A DNA stretch of 12,584 nt from Thioalkalivibrio sp. (GTDB taxonomy: Bacteria; Pseudomonadota; Gammaproteobacteria; Ectothiorhodospirales; Ectothiorhodospiraceae): assembly GCA_003550945.1 (NCBI GenBank), contig PULL01000189.1:1-12584 (forward strand), read 5' to 3'. Numbering within the stretch: position 1 is the stretch's first letter; each line of letters opens with the position of its first letter. Position numbers and translations under genes: made by a program. Below, one piece after another: positions 1 through 6,906 of this stretch. The notes beneath the pieces are model-generated. The model was given only the letters and a program-made list of their open reading frames with translations. It had not been told where the DNA came from and did no database searches.

Positions 1-192
1 AACTACCGCAAGGACGGATCCCTGTTCTGGAACGAGCTGTCGATCACGCCGGTGTACAACGACGACGACCAGCTCACCTACTACATCGGCATCCAGAAGG
101 ACATCACCGACCGGGTCGAGGCCGAGGCGCGCGCCGAACGCGCGGAACGGGCGTTGGCCGAGGCGCGCGGCTCGGCTCCAGAACAGTCCTGA
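1..192 (+). CDS. C-terminal fragment of a PAS/LOV-domain protein
   Basis: Only the last 63 residues are in the window; the gene starts upstream. The fragment is the second half of a PAS fold (NYRKDGSLFWN, then strands ending IGIQKDITDR). Its polar residues match the flavin-contacting residues of plant phototropin LOV2 at identical spacing: an Asn at fragment residue 1, an Asn at 11 and a Gln at 32, equivalent to N482, N492 and Q513. This suggests an FMN-binding blue-light (LOV) domain rather than a generic PAS domain. The photoactive Cys (in GRNCRFLQ-type motifs) would lie upstream and cannot be checked. After the DIT motif there is only a roughly 25-residue Ala/Glu/Arg-rich helix, so no kinase or GGDEF follows: the LOV domain is C-terminal or the protein is a short LOV. 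It converges on truD with a 30 bp gap. Confidence 0.8.
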   Translation, partial: NYRKDGSLFWNELSITPVYNDDDQLTYYIGIQKDITDRVEAEARAERAERALAEARGSAPEQS

Positions 193-205
193 TTGCGCGG
201 GCCAC

Positions 206-220
206 CGGGCGCACAGCCCG
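206..220. terminator. Small hairpin between convergent genes
   Basis: The 30 bp between the PAS/LOV gene stop and the truD stop holds a perfect 5 bp stem, CGGGC / GCCCG, with a 5-nt GCACA loop. Its position between two converging genes suits a bidirectional transcription end. There is no T-run on either strand, so it is not a canonical intrinsic terminator and may be chance in GC-rich DNA. Confidence 0.25.
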
Positions 221-222
221 AA

Positions 223-1263
223 TCAGCGGTCGTCCGAAAAGACGGCGATCGCCCCGGCAACGCCCGTCGCGTACTCTCCCGCCCCGAGTTCCATGTCCAG
301 CTCCAGGATGTGATCCGATTCCCAGCGCCACTCCAGTCGCCGGGGCCGCATGCGAAGGGGCCTGCGCGCGTGGCTCATCTCCGCACGTTCCAGACCGCGC
401 GCGAGTTCCGCCTGGGTCTCGGCCACGGCCACTTCCAGCGCGCGCACCGCCCCGGTGGTGCCCGGATCGCCCCGCCCCCACAACGGCCCGGTGGGATGGA
501 CATCCAGAAGACTGCAGCGCTCACGCAGTGCCGAATCGACTGCAGGGACCGCGAAAATGCTGCCGCTGCCGTCGAGGTTCGCGAGATCACCGGGAAGGAG
601 GTGGTCCCAGCTGCCGGCCTCGACCCGCCTGCGCAGCACCGCGTTGAAGATCGCGGCACGGGCCGCGGACAGGTAGAGGCTGCGCTGATTGCGGCTCCGC
701 GGCCGGGATCGGCCCGCGAACCAGGCCAGGGCGCGTTCCAGGTTGGCGTGACCGAAGCGCTGTTCTCCGAAATAGTCGGGAAGGCCCCGAACCCGCATCT
801 GCTCCAGCAACGCCTCGGCGGCCGCGCGATCGCCGCGGACCTCCCGCAACCGGATGCGGAAGCGGTTTCCCGCCAGGTGTCCGGTCTTCAGCTTTCGCGA
901 ATGCCGTCGCGCCGCCAGGATCTCGATGCCGGCGGGCGCTGCCGCGGACCAGTCCGGCTCGACCCGCCCCGGCAACTGCACGCTGAACCACTGGGTAGTC
1001 ACCGCGTGGCGGTCCTTGCGCCCGGCGTAGCCGACGGCGGGACGGGGAACCGCGGCGGTCCGGGCGAGCCATTCCGCCACCGTGTCGCTGTTGTGCCCTG
1101 TCTTGCGAATCTCGAGCCATACGTGCTCGCCCGCACCCTCCGGCGTGGTGGCCGGAATCTCATCGACCCGAAAATCCTCCGGTTCCACCCGGATGTGCGC
1201 GCGCAGCGGGATGGCCCAGGGGTACACCGGCCTCGCATCGAACACCAACGGCATCGCCCTCAC
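223..1263 (-). CDS. truD: tRNA pseudouridine(13) synthase TruD
   Basis: TruD converts U13 of tRNA(Glu) (and some other tRNAs) to pseudouridine in the cytoplasm. The product is 346 residues, close to the E. coli enzyme (349). The family signature GYAGRKDRHAVTTQ lies at residues 78-91, with the catalytic Asp at 84. The NRFRI segment (133-137), LPDYFGEQRFG (161-171), RSLYLSAARAAIFN, LLPGDLANLDG and HPTGPLWGRG blocks follow in the normal order, so the gene looks intact. The start chosen is GTG at 1263, which overlaps the tsaB stop as GTGA; an ATG three codons downstream (1254) is the alternative and changes only three residues. It is the last gene of the coupled mrcB-to-truD block and has no visible promoter of its own. 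Confidence 0.97.
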   Translation of the reverse strand: MRAMPLVFDARPVYPWAIPLRAHIRVEPEDFRVDEIPATTPEGAGEHVWLEIRKTGHNSDTVAEWLARTAAVPRPAVGYAGRKDRHAVTTQWFSVQLPGRVEPDWSAAAPAGIEILAARRHSRKLKTGHLAGNRFRIRLREVRGDRAAAEALLEQMRVRGLPDYFGEQRFGHANLERALAWFAGRSRPRSRNQRSLYLSAARAAIFNAVLRRRVEAGSWDHLLPGDLANLDGSGSIFAVPAVDSALRERCSLLDVHPTGPLWGRGDPGTTGAVRALEVAVAETQAELARGLERAEMSHARRPLRMRPRRLEWRWESDHILELDMELGAGEYATGVAGAIAVFSDDR

Positions 1264-1970
1264 CCACCCTGGCCGCGGGTCGCAACACCCGGGGCACGCG
1301 CGGGTTCCGCCACCCGGTCGCGAAGGTAAACGGGCTGGGCCCGCTCGGGCGACACCGCCTCGCCACGGGCGTAGGCGGCAGACCCAAGGACCGCCACCTC
1401 GCGTGCGCAGGGCAGCGCCGCGGCATCGACCTCCGACCCTGCGAGCCCCAGCCGCCCGGCCAGATCGGTATGCGCGCTCAGCCCGCTGCCCAACGCCAGA
1501 CGCGGACCCTCTCCCCAGTTCACGTGCAGCGCTTCCGGGGGCGTCAGGAACTCGGGCGCGGTTGCCACCCGCCCATCCGCGTCCGTCTGCAGCAACGCCC
1601 AGTACACCTCCCGCATGCGCGCATCCAGTACCGCGAGCACCTCGCGCGCGCCGCGCTCCGCAGCCTGCTGCCCCAGCGCGGCCAGCGTCGACACCGGCAC
1701 CACCGGGATCCCGGTCGCGAACGCGAGACCCTGCGCGACACCCAGGCCCAGCCTTACCCCGGTAAACGCTCCCGGCCCCCGCCCCACCGCGACCACGTCC
1801 AGCTGGGCGGGGACCAGCTCAGCCTCGGCAAGCAGACGCTGCACCTGTTCCAGCAACAGTTCCCCGTGACGCCGCGCGGCATCCCGCTCCAGCAGCCAGC
1901 GCAGGTCGCCGTCCACCCACAACGCCGCCGAGCAGGCCTCGGTGGCCGTTTCCAGCGCGATCAGGCGCAT
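1260..1970 (-). CDS. tsaB: tRNA t6A biosynthesis protein TsaB
   Basis: TsaB (YeaZ) is the ASKHA-fold partner that dimerises with TsaD and, with TsaE and TsaC, makes N6-threonylcarbamoyladenosine at position 37 of ANN-decoding tRNAs. It is normally essential. The 236-residue product (E. coli 231) begins MRLIALETATEACSAAL, the family's nucleotide-fold strand. It carries RHGELLL (34-40), GRGPGAFTGVRLGLG (63-77) and LDARMREVYWA (115-125), all typical. TsaB lacks the metal-binding histidines of TsaD, and none are seen here. The ATG at 1970 has a good GAGGAG about 7 nt upstream, inside the helicase gene. It overlaps the helicase gene by 10 bp and truD by 4 bp. Adjacency to a YoaA-type helicase matches the E. 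coli yoaA-yeaZ order. Confidence 0.96.
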   Translation of the reverse strand: MRLIALETATEACSAALWVDGDLRWLLERDAARRHGELLLEQVQRLLAEAELVPAQLDVVAVGRGPGAFTGVRLGLGVAQGLAFATGIPVVPVSTLAALGQQAAERGAREVLAVLDARMREVYWALLQTDADGRVATAPEFLTPPEALHVNWGEGPRLALGSGLSAHTDLAGRLGLAGSEVDAAALPCAREVAVLGSAAYARGEAVSPERAQPVYLRDRVAEPARAPGVATRGQGG

Positions 1971-3934
1971 ATGTCCGCTCCTCGACGCTGCCGCGCGGCG
2001 TGCAGAAAAGCCAGTGCCGCGGCGGGATCGCGGGACTCGTGGAACCGCGGCAGGCTGTTCAGAAACCTGCGGCCGTAGGGCTTGCCCGTGAGCCGCGGGT
2101 CGCACAGGGCCAGGATGCCGGCGTCGTCCGCGTCGCGAATCAGCCGGCCCACGCCCTGCTTCAGGGCCAGCACCGCCTGCGGCAACTGGAAGTCCATGAA
2201 CGGGTTTCCGCCTGCGGCCTCGATCGCGGCGGTCCTCGCCTGCAGCACCGGGTCGTTGGGCGCAGCGAACGGGAGTCGGTCGATGACCACGATCGACAGC
2301 GCATCGCCCCGGATGTCCACTCCTTCCCAGAAGCTGTGGGCCCCCAGAAGCCAGGCGTTCCCCGAGGCGCGGAAGCGCTCCAGCAACTCGGCCCTCGGCC
2401 GCTCGCCCTGCACCAGCAGCGGTCGCTCCGCGGGCAACCGGTCGCGCAGCAGCGCGGCCGCCTCGCGCAGCGCGCGGTGGCTGGTGAACAGGAAAAACCC
2501 GCCCCCGGGATTGCCCGCCAGCAGCGGCCAGGCCCAGTCGATGCAGGCGCGGGTGTAGCCGGGCAGGTTCGGGTTCGGCAGGGGCCGCGCCGGCAGCGCG
2601 AGACAGGCCTGCCGCGCGAAATCGAACGGGCTGTCGAGACGCTCCGCGCGGACATCGTCGGGCAACCCCAGGCGTCGCGCCGCGTGCCGGAAATCGTCGC
2701 CAACGGCAAGCGTCGCGGAGGTAAACACCCAGCTTGCGGGGTGGCGGGCACGTTGCTCTGCCAGCGGTCGCGACGCGTCCAGCGGGGTGCGGTGCAGCAT
2801 CAGGCTCTGCCGGAACCGCTCGACCCAGGGGACCGTCCCCGGGGTTTCCTCCAGCCAGCCACGCAGCCGTCCCCGCAGAGCCACGCAGCGGGATCGTGCC
2901 TGATCCAGCCCGGGTCCGCGCGGTGCCGCAACCCGCAGCCCCTCTTCCATCGCCTCCAGCGCCGCGTCCATGCCCGACAGTGCGCCCAGCACCTCCGCCT
3001 GGTCGGACACCTCGGCCCATGCCGCACGCGCGGGCCAGTCTTCCGAGCACTGCAGCAGCGCGGAAACCGCCCGGGCGAGACCGGATACCCGCTCGCGCAG
3101 GTCCACCAGGTCCGGCGCATCCCGCTCCATTTCCCGCGTCACGTCCCGCCCGAGATCGCGCACCGCGCGGGTACCGAAGGCCAGCCCGAAAAACGCGCCG
3201 GCGATCTCCGGCAACTGGTGCGCCTCGTCGACGATCACTACGTCCACCTGGGGCAGCAGCTCGCCAAAGCCCTCGTCCTTCAACGCCATGTCCGCAAGCA
3301 GCAGATGGTGATTCACCACCACCAGCTCGGCCTCCTGGGCCCGACGCCGGGCGCGGATCACGAAGCACTCGTTGAGGCGGGGACACTCGCCCCCCAGGCA
3401 GTTGTCCACGGTGGAAGTCACCTGCGGCCAGAGCGGCGCGTCTTCGGCCAGAATCCCGGCCTGGGTCAGGTCACCGGTCCGCGAGCTTCCCGCCAGGCGA
3501 CGCAGTTCCCGGATCGTCTCCGCCTGCCGCCCCCGGCCGGTGGCATCGGCTGCGGCCGACTCCAGCCGGTAGTGACAGAGGTAGTTCGAGCGGCCCTTCA
3601 GCAGCGCGGTCTTCGGGCGACGACCGAGCGCTGCGCAGACCATCGGGAGGTCTTTTTCGAACAGCTGGTCCTGCAGCGTCTTGGTACCGGTGGAGATCAG
3701 CACCCGGCGCGAGGAAAGCAGCGCCGGCACGAGGTACGCGAAGGTCTTGCCCACCCCGGTCGCGGCCTCGACCAACAGCGCTTCGGTGCCCGAGTCGATG
3801 GTCTCGGCAACCAGTCCGGCCATTACCTGCTGCGGCTCGCGCGGATGGAATCCCGGCACCGCGCGCGCAAGAATGCCGCCCGTGCGCAGGGCGGCGCGCG
3901 CACGCTCCGCGGCCTCCGCCGCCGCTTCAGCCAA
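1961..3934 (-). CDS. yoaA: YoaA/DinG-family Fe-S ATP-dependent DNA helicase
   Basis: This is a superfamily 2, XPD-like 5'-to-3' DNA helicase. At 657 residues it fits YoaA (636 in E. coli) better than DinG (716). Visible motifs are Walker A ATGVGKT (58-64), the ISTGTKTLQDQL block (80-91), four cysteines that fit a 4Fe-4S cluster (C120 in NYLC, C179, C184, C190), the DEAH box (236-239) preceded by VVVNHHLLL, and a C-terminal QGVGRLIRD motif VI. In E. coli, YoaA acts in DNA damage tolerance with the HolC clamp-loader subunit; that role is carried over by family only. I chose a TTG start at 3934: it lies 8 bp inside the end of the preceding lipoprotein gene and has GGAG 7 nt upstream. It leaves about 21 residues before the conserved LARAVPGFHPREPQ segment. 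An in-frame ATG at 3988 is the alternative (18 more residues). No ATG lies between TTG and the conserved core. Confidence 0.93.
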   Translation of the reverse strand: MAEAAAEAAERARAALRTGGILARAVPGFHPREPQQVMAGLVAETIDSGTEALLVEAATGVGKTFAYLVPALLSSRRVLISTGTKTLQDQLFEKDLPMVCAALGRRPKTALLKGRSNYLCHYRLESAAADATGRGRQAETIRELRRLAGSSRTGDLTQAGILAEDAPLWPQVTSTVDNCLGGECPRLNECFVIRARRRAQEAELVVVNHHLLLADMALKDEGFGELLPQVDVVIVDEAHQLPEIAGAFFGLAFGTRAVRDLGRDVTREMERDAPDLVDLRERVSGLARAVSALLQCSEDWPARAAWAEVSDQAEVLGALSGMDAALEAMEEGLRVAAPRGPGLDQARSRCVALRGRLRGWLEETPGTVPWVERFRQSLMLHRTPLDASRPLAEQRARHPASWVFTSATLAVGDDFRHAARRLGLPDDVRAERLDSPFDFARQACLALPARPLPNPNLPGYTRACIDWAWPLLAGNPGGGFFLFTSHRALREAAALLRDRLPAERPLLVQGERPRAELLERFRASGNAWLLGAHSFWEGVDIRGDALSIVVIDRLPFAAPNDPVLQARTAAIEAAGGNPFMDFQLPQAVLALKQGVGRLIRDADDAGILALCDPRLTGKPYGRRFLNSLPRFHESRDPAAALAFLHAARQRRGADICA

Positions 3935-4490
3935 GCGCCCGCTCCAGGCGCCGAACCTCGTCGAGCGCCCGGCGTGCGCCTTCCGCATCGCCCATGCCTT
4001 CGCGGGCTGCGGCGATGATGCGCCAGTTCGCGAGCGCGAGATCGCGGTCCGCGGATCCGAGCTGCAGCGAACGTTCGGCCATGCGCTCGGCCTGCTGGAA
4101 CTCACCCTGCTGCAGACGCACCTGCGCCAGCCGGCTCCAGAGATCCGCATCGCGCGGCGCGATGCGCAGCGCCCTTTCCAGCTGGAGCCCGGCAAGGCGC
4201 AGATCCCCGGCCGCCACCGCCTGCTCCGACTGCGCGGCCAATGCGAGCGCCGCCGGGGCAGTCGGCGCAGCCGGTTCGGGTGGAGCCGGAGCCGGTGCTG
4301 CGGGCTGCATCTCTTCTTCCGGCGATGGCAGCGCATCCTCCGGGGCCACCACCACCCCGGTCTCCGCGGGGATCCCGGGCCGCGGCGCCGGCACCGCACA
4401 GGCCGCGAGCGTCATCGCGACCAGCAGCACAGCGGCCATGCGACCGCCCCGGATCGTCACCACGGAAACCCCCTCGCCAACCTGCGTCAT
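3927..4490 (-). CDS. lpoP: LpoP-like TPR lipoprotein, probable PBP1b activator
   Basis: The 187-residue product has a lipoprotein signal peptide: hydrophobic MAAVLLVAMTLAAC with the lipobox Cys at residue 31. A Pro/Ala/Glu-rich linker follows (about 34-80), then helical tetratricopeptide-like repeats (about 87-187; AAGDLRLAGLQLERALRIAP, LWSRLAQVRLQQGEFQQAERMAERSLQL, then a third, weaker unit). This layout (lipid anchor, flexible linker, TPR domain) matches LpoP, the outer-membrane lipoprotein that stimulates PBP1b in Pseudomonas aeruginosa. The gene sits directly after mrcB. I infer it is that activator; identity rests on architecture and context, not on a motif. The start chosen is ATG at 4490, overlapping the mrcB stop as ATGA with GAGAGG upstream. 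A GTG at 4463 has a stronger GAGGGGG and would give a more typical 22-residue signal peptide. The 3' end overlaps the helicase gene by 8 bp. Confidence 0.8.
   Translation of the reverse strand: MTQVGEGVSVVTIRGGRMAAVLLVAMTLAACAVPAPRPGIPAETGVVVAPEDALPSPEEEMQPAAPAPAPPEPAAPTAPAALALAAQSEQAVAAGDLRLAGLQLERALRIAPRDADLWSRLAQVRLQQGEFQQAERMAERSLQLGSADRDLALANWRIIAAAREGMGDAEGARRALDEVRRLERALG
3942..3945 (-). promoter_or_regulatory. Ribosome binding site deciding the helicase TTG start
   Basis: GGAG on the minus strand lies 7 nt before TTG at 3934, within the last codons of the lipoprotein gene. Correct spacing, plus the stop-start overlap, supports TTG over the upstream ATG at 3988. Confidence 0.55.
4469..4475 (-). 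promoter_or_regulatory. Shine-Dalgarno candidate for an internal GTG start of the lipoprotein
   Basis: GAGGGGG lies 5 nt before the in-frame GTG at 4463. It is the best ribosome-binding match near this gene and would shorten the signal peptide n-region to VVTIRGGR. It competes with the ATG at 4490, which overlaps the mrcB stop. Confidence 0.4.
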
Positions 4491-6805
4491 CGCCTCCACC
4501 TCTCAAGCCAGTTGCCGGCGCCATGCTCCAACCCCACCGCGCCGAGGTCGCAATCGGCCCGGATCCTCGGGACCGAATCCCGCCAGAAGGGTAACTCGAT
4601 CCGATCGGGACAGGCATCGGTGTCCGCGCGCAGTCCGGAGATCCGGTCCACCTGCCGCACCTGGATTTCCGGGTGATGCCCGAAGTTCAGCGAGCCACCG
4701 GGAAACGCCGCCATCGACCGCACCCAGATCGGCACGGCGCCGGCACCGCCGGTCAGGCCGATGGGGCGGTTGTCGTCCAGGCCCAGCCAGACCACCATCA
4801 GGAAACGGTCGTCGAACCCGGCGAACCAGCTGTCGCGGAAATCGCTGGAGGTGCCGGTCTTCCCGGCGACCACGCGTCCTGGCATCCGTTGGCTGATCTG
4901 TCGGCCGGTGCCCTGCGTGGTCACGTCGTGCAGCGCCTGGTTGACCAGTCGCACCGCCCCGTCGGGCACCGCGCCGCGCAATTCCAGGCTGTAATGCGAC
5001 AGCTCGCGGTTCTCCGCGTCGAGCACGTCACGGATTGCGCGGCTGCGGGTCGCATAGCCGCCGTTCGCGAGAGCCTGGTAAAGCGTCGCCACTTCCAGCG
5101 GCGACAGATCCAGCGCCCCCAGCGCCAGCGACGGCAGTGCGGCGGGGGTGCGCTCCAGTCCCAGCGTCTGCAGAAGGCGGATCACCTGCGCGACCCCGAT
5201 CTGCTGAGAAAGCCGCACGGTGGCCACATTATACGATTGAACCAGCGCCTCCCAGACCGTGACCTGCCCGTGAAACTCGCGGTTGAAATTCTGCGGCGAC
5301 CAGGGCTCGCCGTGCGGCAGCTGCAGCGTCAACGGGCTGTCGTCCAGCAGCGTCGCCAGCGTATAGCGCTCGGGGTCCGACAGCGCGGCCAGGTACACGA
5401 AGGGCTTGATCAGTGATCCGACGGGCCGCCGCGCCTCGACCGCCCGATTGAAACCCGGGAAGCGCGGATTGCTGTCCCCGATCAGTGCCAGCACCTCGCC
5501 CGCCAGCGGATCCGTCACCACTGCGGCCGCCTGCAGCGGATCCCGGATCCCGCGCGCCTGCAGCAGTTCCGCGATACCCTCGGTCAGCTGCTTTTCCAGG
5601 GTCAGCTGGATGCCCGGGTCCAGCGTGGTGAAGATGCGCAGCCCCTCGCTGCGCAGATCCTCGTCGTGATACTCGGCGCGCAACTGTCGCCGCACCAGGT
5701 CCAGGAACGCCGGAAACTGGCCTTCCCCGCGCGGCACGCGGGGCGTGACACCCAGCGGCTGCGCGATGGCCGTCTCGATTTCGTCCGGCGTAGCCAGCCC
5801 CTCGCGCAACATCCGCTCCAGCACCCCATTGCGTCGCGCGAGCGCGCGCTCGGGGAATCGGCGCGGGTCGTAGTAGCTCGCGCCTCGCGCGAGACCGACC
5901 AGCAGCGCCAGCTGGTCCAGTTCCAGTTCGTGCAACCGGCGCTGGAAATAGAACTCCGCCGCGAGCCCGAAGCCATGGATCGCGCGATCCCCGGACTGCC
6001 CGAGGAAGACCTCGTTCAGATAGGCCTCGAGGATCTCCTCCTTGGAATAGCGGTACTCGAGCAGCACGGCCATCACCGCCTCGTTGATCTTCCGCCTCAG
6101 GCTCTGCTCGTGCGTGAGGTAGAAGTTCTTCACCAGCTGCTGGGTCAGGGTGCTGCCGCCCTGCACCGTGCGACCGGCGCGGAGGTTCGCCCAGGCCGCG
6201 CGCAGGATGCCCATCGGATCGACCCCGCGGTGAGCCAGGAAGCGGCGGTCCTCGGTAGCCAGCAGAGCCCCCACGAGGCCCGGGGGCACTTCCTTCAGGT
6301 TCACCAGCACCCGGTCCTCGCCATGCGTGGGATAGATGCTGCCGATCAGCATGGGCTCGACGCGCATCAGATCGACGCTGCCCCGCGGGTCGCGCAGGTC
6401 GGTGATCACGCCGTGGCTGAAGCGGATCTGCACCGAGCGCGCCGGCTCGGGTCCGTCGCTGAACACGAAGGGGCGGGTATGCAGCGACGCCTCGTTGCCC
6501 CGAATCCGGAACTGCCCCGGGCGGGCATCGCCTTCGTGGTAGTTCAACGCCTCGAGTTCCAGGCGCAGCAGTTCGGGCGTCAGCGACCGGCCCACGTACA
6601 GTTCCAGCGGACGGGCGAACACCCGCGCGGGCAGCGCCCAGCGCTTGCCCTCGAAACGCTCCCGGATCTCGCGGTCCATCTGCTGCACGTGCAGCACCCC
6701 GACCCCCACGGCCACCAGCAGCAGACCGATGGCGAACCACGCCCCTGCAGCCAGTGCGCGGCCGATCCGCGACCGGGGACGGGAAGGTTTTCGACGTCGG
6801 GGCAT
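4487..6805 (-). CDS. mrcB: Bifunctional penicillin-binding protein 1b (class A PBP)
   Basis: This inner-membrane enzyme polymerises lipid II (glycosyltransferase) and cross-links the peptides (transpeptidase). The 772 residues start with a basic cytoplasmic tail and one membrane helix (about 18-40). A UB2H-like region follows (LPARVFARPLELYVG at 58-72). The GT51 domain has TEDRRFLAHRGVD with the catalytic Glu at 185, GGSTLTQQLVKN (216-227), RRKINEAVMA (237-246) and EAYLNEV (260-266). The transpeptidase domain shows SLIK with the active Ser at 464, SYN at 524-526 and KTGTS at 649-653. All key motifs are intact. The UB2H region is where LpoB/LpoP-type activators act, which fits the LpoP-like gene overlapping its 3' end (ATGA). 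The ATG at 6805 has AGGA 4 nt upstream. It is the first gene of the five-gene block and diverges from the kinase-fusion gene. Confidence 0.96.
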   Translation of the reverse strand: MPRRRKPSRPRSRIGRALAAGAWFAIGLLLVAVGVGVLHVQQMDREIRERFEGKRWALPARVFARPLELYVGRSLTPELLRLELEALNYHEGDARPGQFRIRGNEASLHTRPFVFSDGPEPARSVQIRFSHGVITDLRDPRGSVDLMRVEPMLIGSIYPTHGEDRVLVNLKEVPPGLVGALLATEDRRFLAHRGVDPMGILRAAWANLRAGRTVQGGSTLTQQLVKNFYLTHEQSLRRKINEAVMAVLLEYRYSKEEILEAYLNEVFLGQSGDRAIHGFGLAAEFYFQRRLHELELDQLALLVGLARGASYYDPRRFPERALARRNGVLERMLREGLATPDEIETAIAQPLGVTPRVPRGEGQFPAFLDLVRRQLRAEYHDEDLRSEGLRIFTTLDPGIQLTLEKQLTEGIAELLQARGIRDPLQAAAVVTDPLAGEVLALIGDSNPRFPGFNRAVEARRPVGSLIKPFVYLAALSDPERYTLATLLDDSPLTLQLPHGEPWSPQNFNREFHGQVTVWEALVQSYNVATVRLSQQIGVAQVIRLLQTLGLERTPAALPSLALGALDLSPLEVATLYQALANGGYATRSRAIRDVLDAENRELSHYSLELRGAVPDGAVRLVNQALHDVTTQGTGRQISQRMPGRVVAGKTGTSSDFRDSWFAGFDDRFLMVVWLGLDDNRPIGLTGGAGAVPIWVRSMAAFPGGSLNFGHHPEIQVRQVDRISGLRADTDACPDRIELPFWRDSVPRIRADCDLGAVGLEHGAGNWLERWRR

Positions 6806-6833
6806 GTTCCTGTTCGATTTCGGTGAAAGCGCA

Positions 6834-6863
6834 ATGTTACCCTGACCCGAGCACAGCTTTCAG
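6834..6863 (-). promoter_or_regulatory. Candidate sigma-70 promoter for the mrcB operon
   Basis: On the minus strand CTGAAA (6863-6858) and TAACAT (6839-6834) are separated by 18 bp, matching 8 of 12 consensus positions. A start near 6827 would give a leader of about 20 nt to the mrcB ATG. It lies in the only gap upstream of the five-gene block. This is a pattern match only. Confidence 0.4.
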
Positions 6864-6906
6864 AGGTCCGTGTGCCCACGTCCCGCAGCCCAACCGGCCG
6901 GTTGCC

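Noticed and set aside
2000..4018. 672-codon open frame antisense to the helicase gene, and a 378-codon frame at 193-1329 antisense to truD
   Set aside because: Both mirror strongly conserved genes on the other strand, and the translations are Arg/Pro/Gln-rich with no recognisable domain. They are expected in high-GC DNA.
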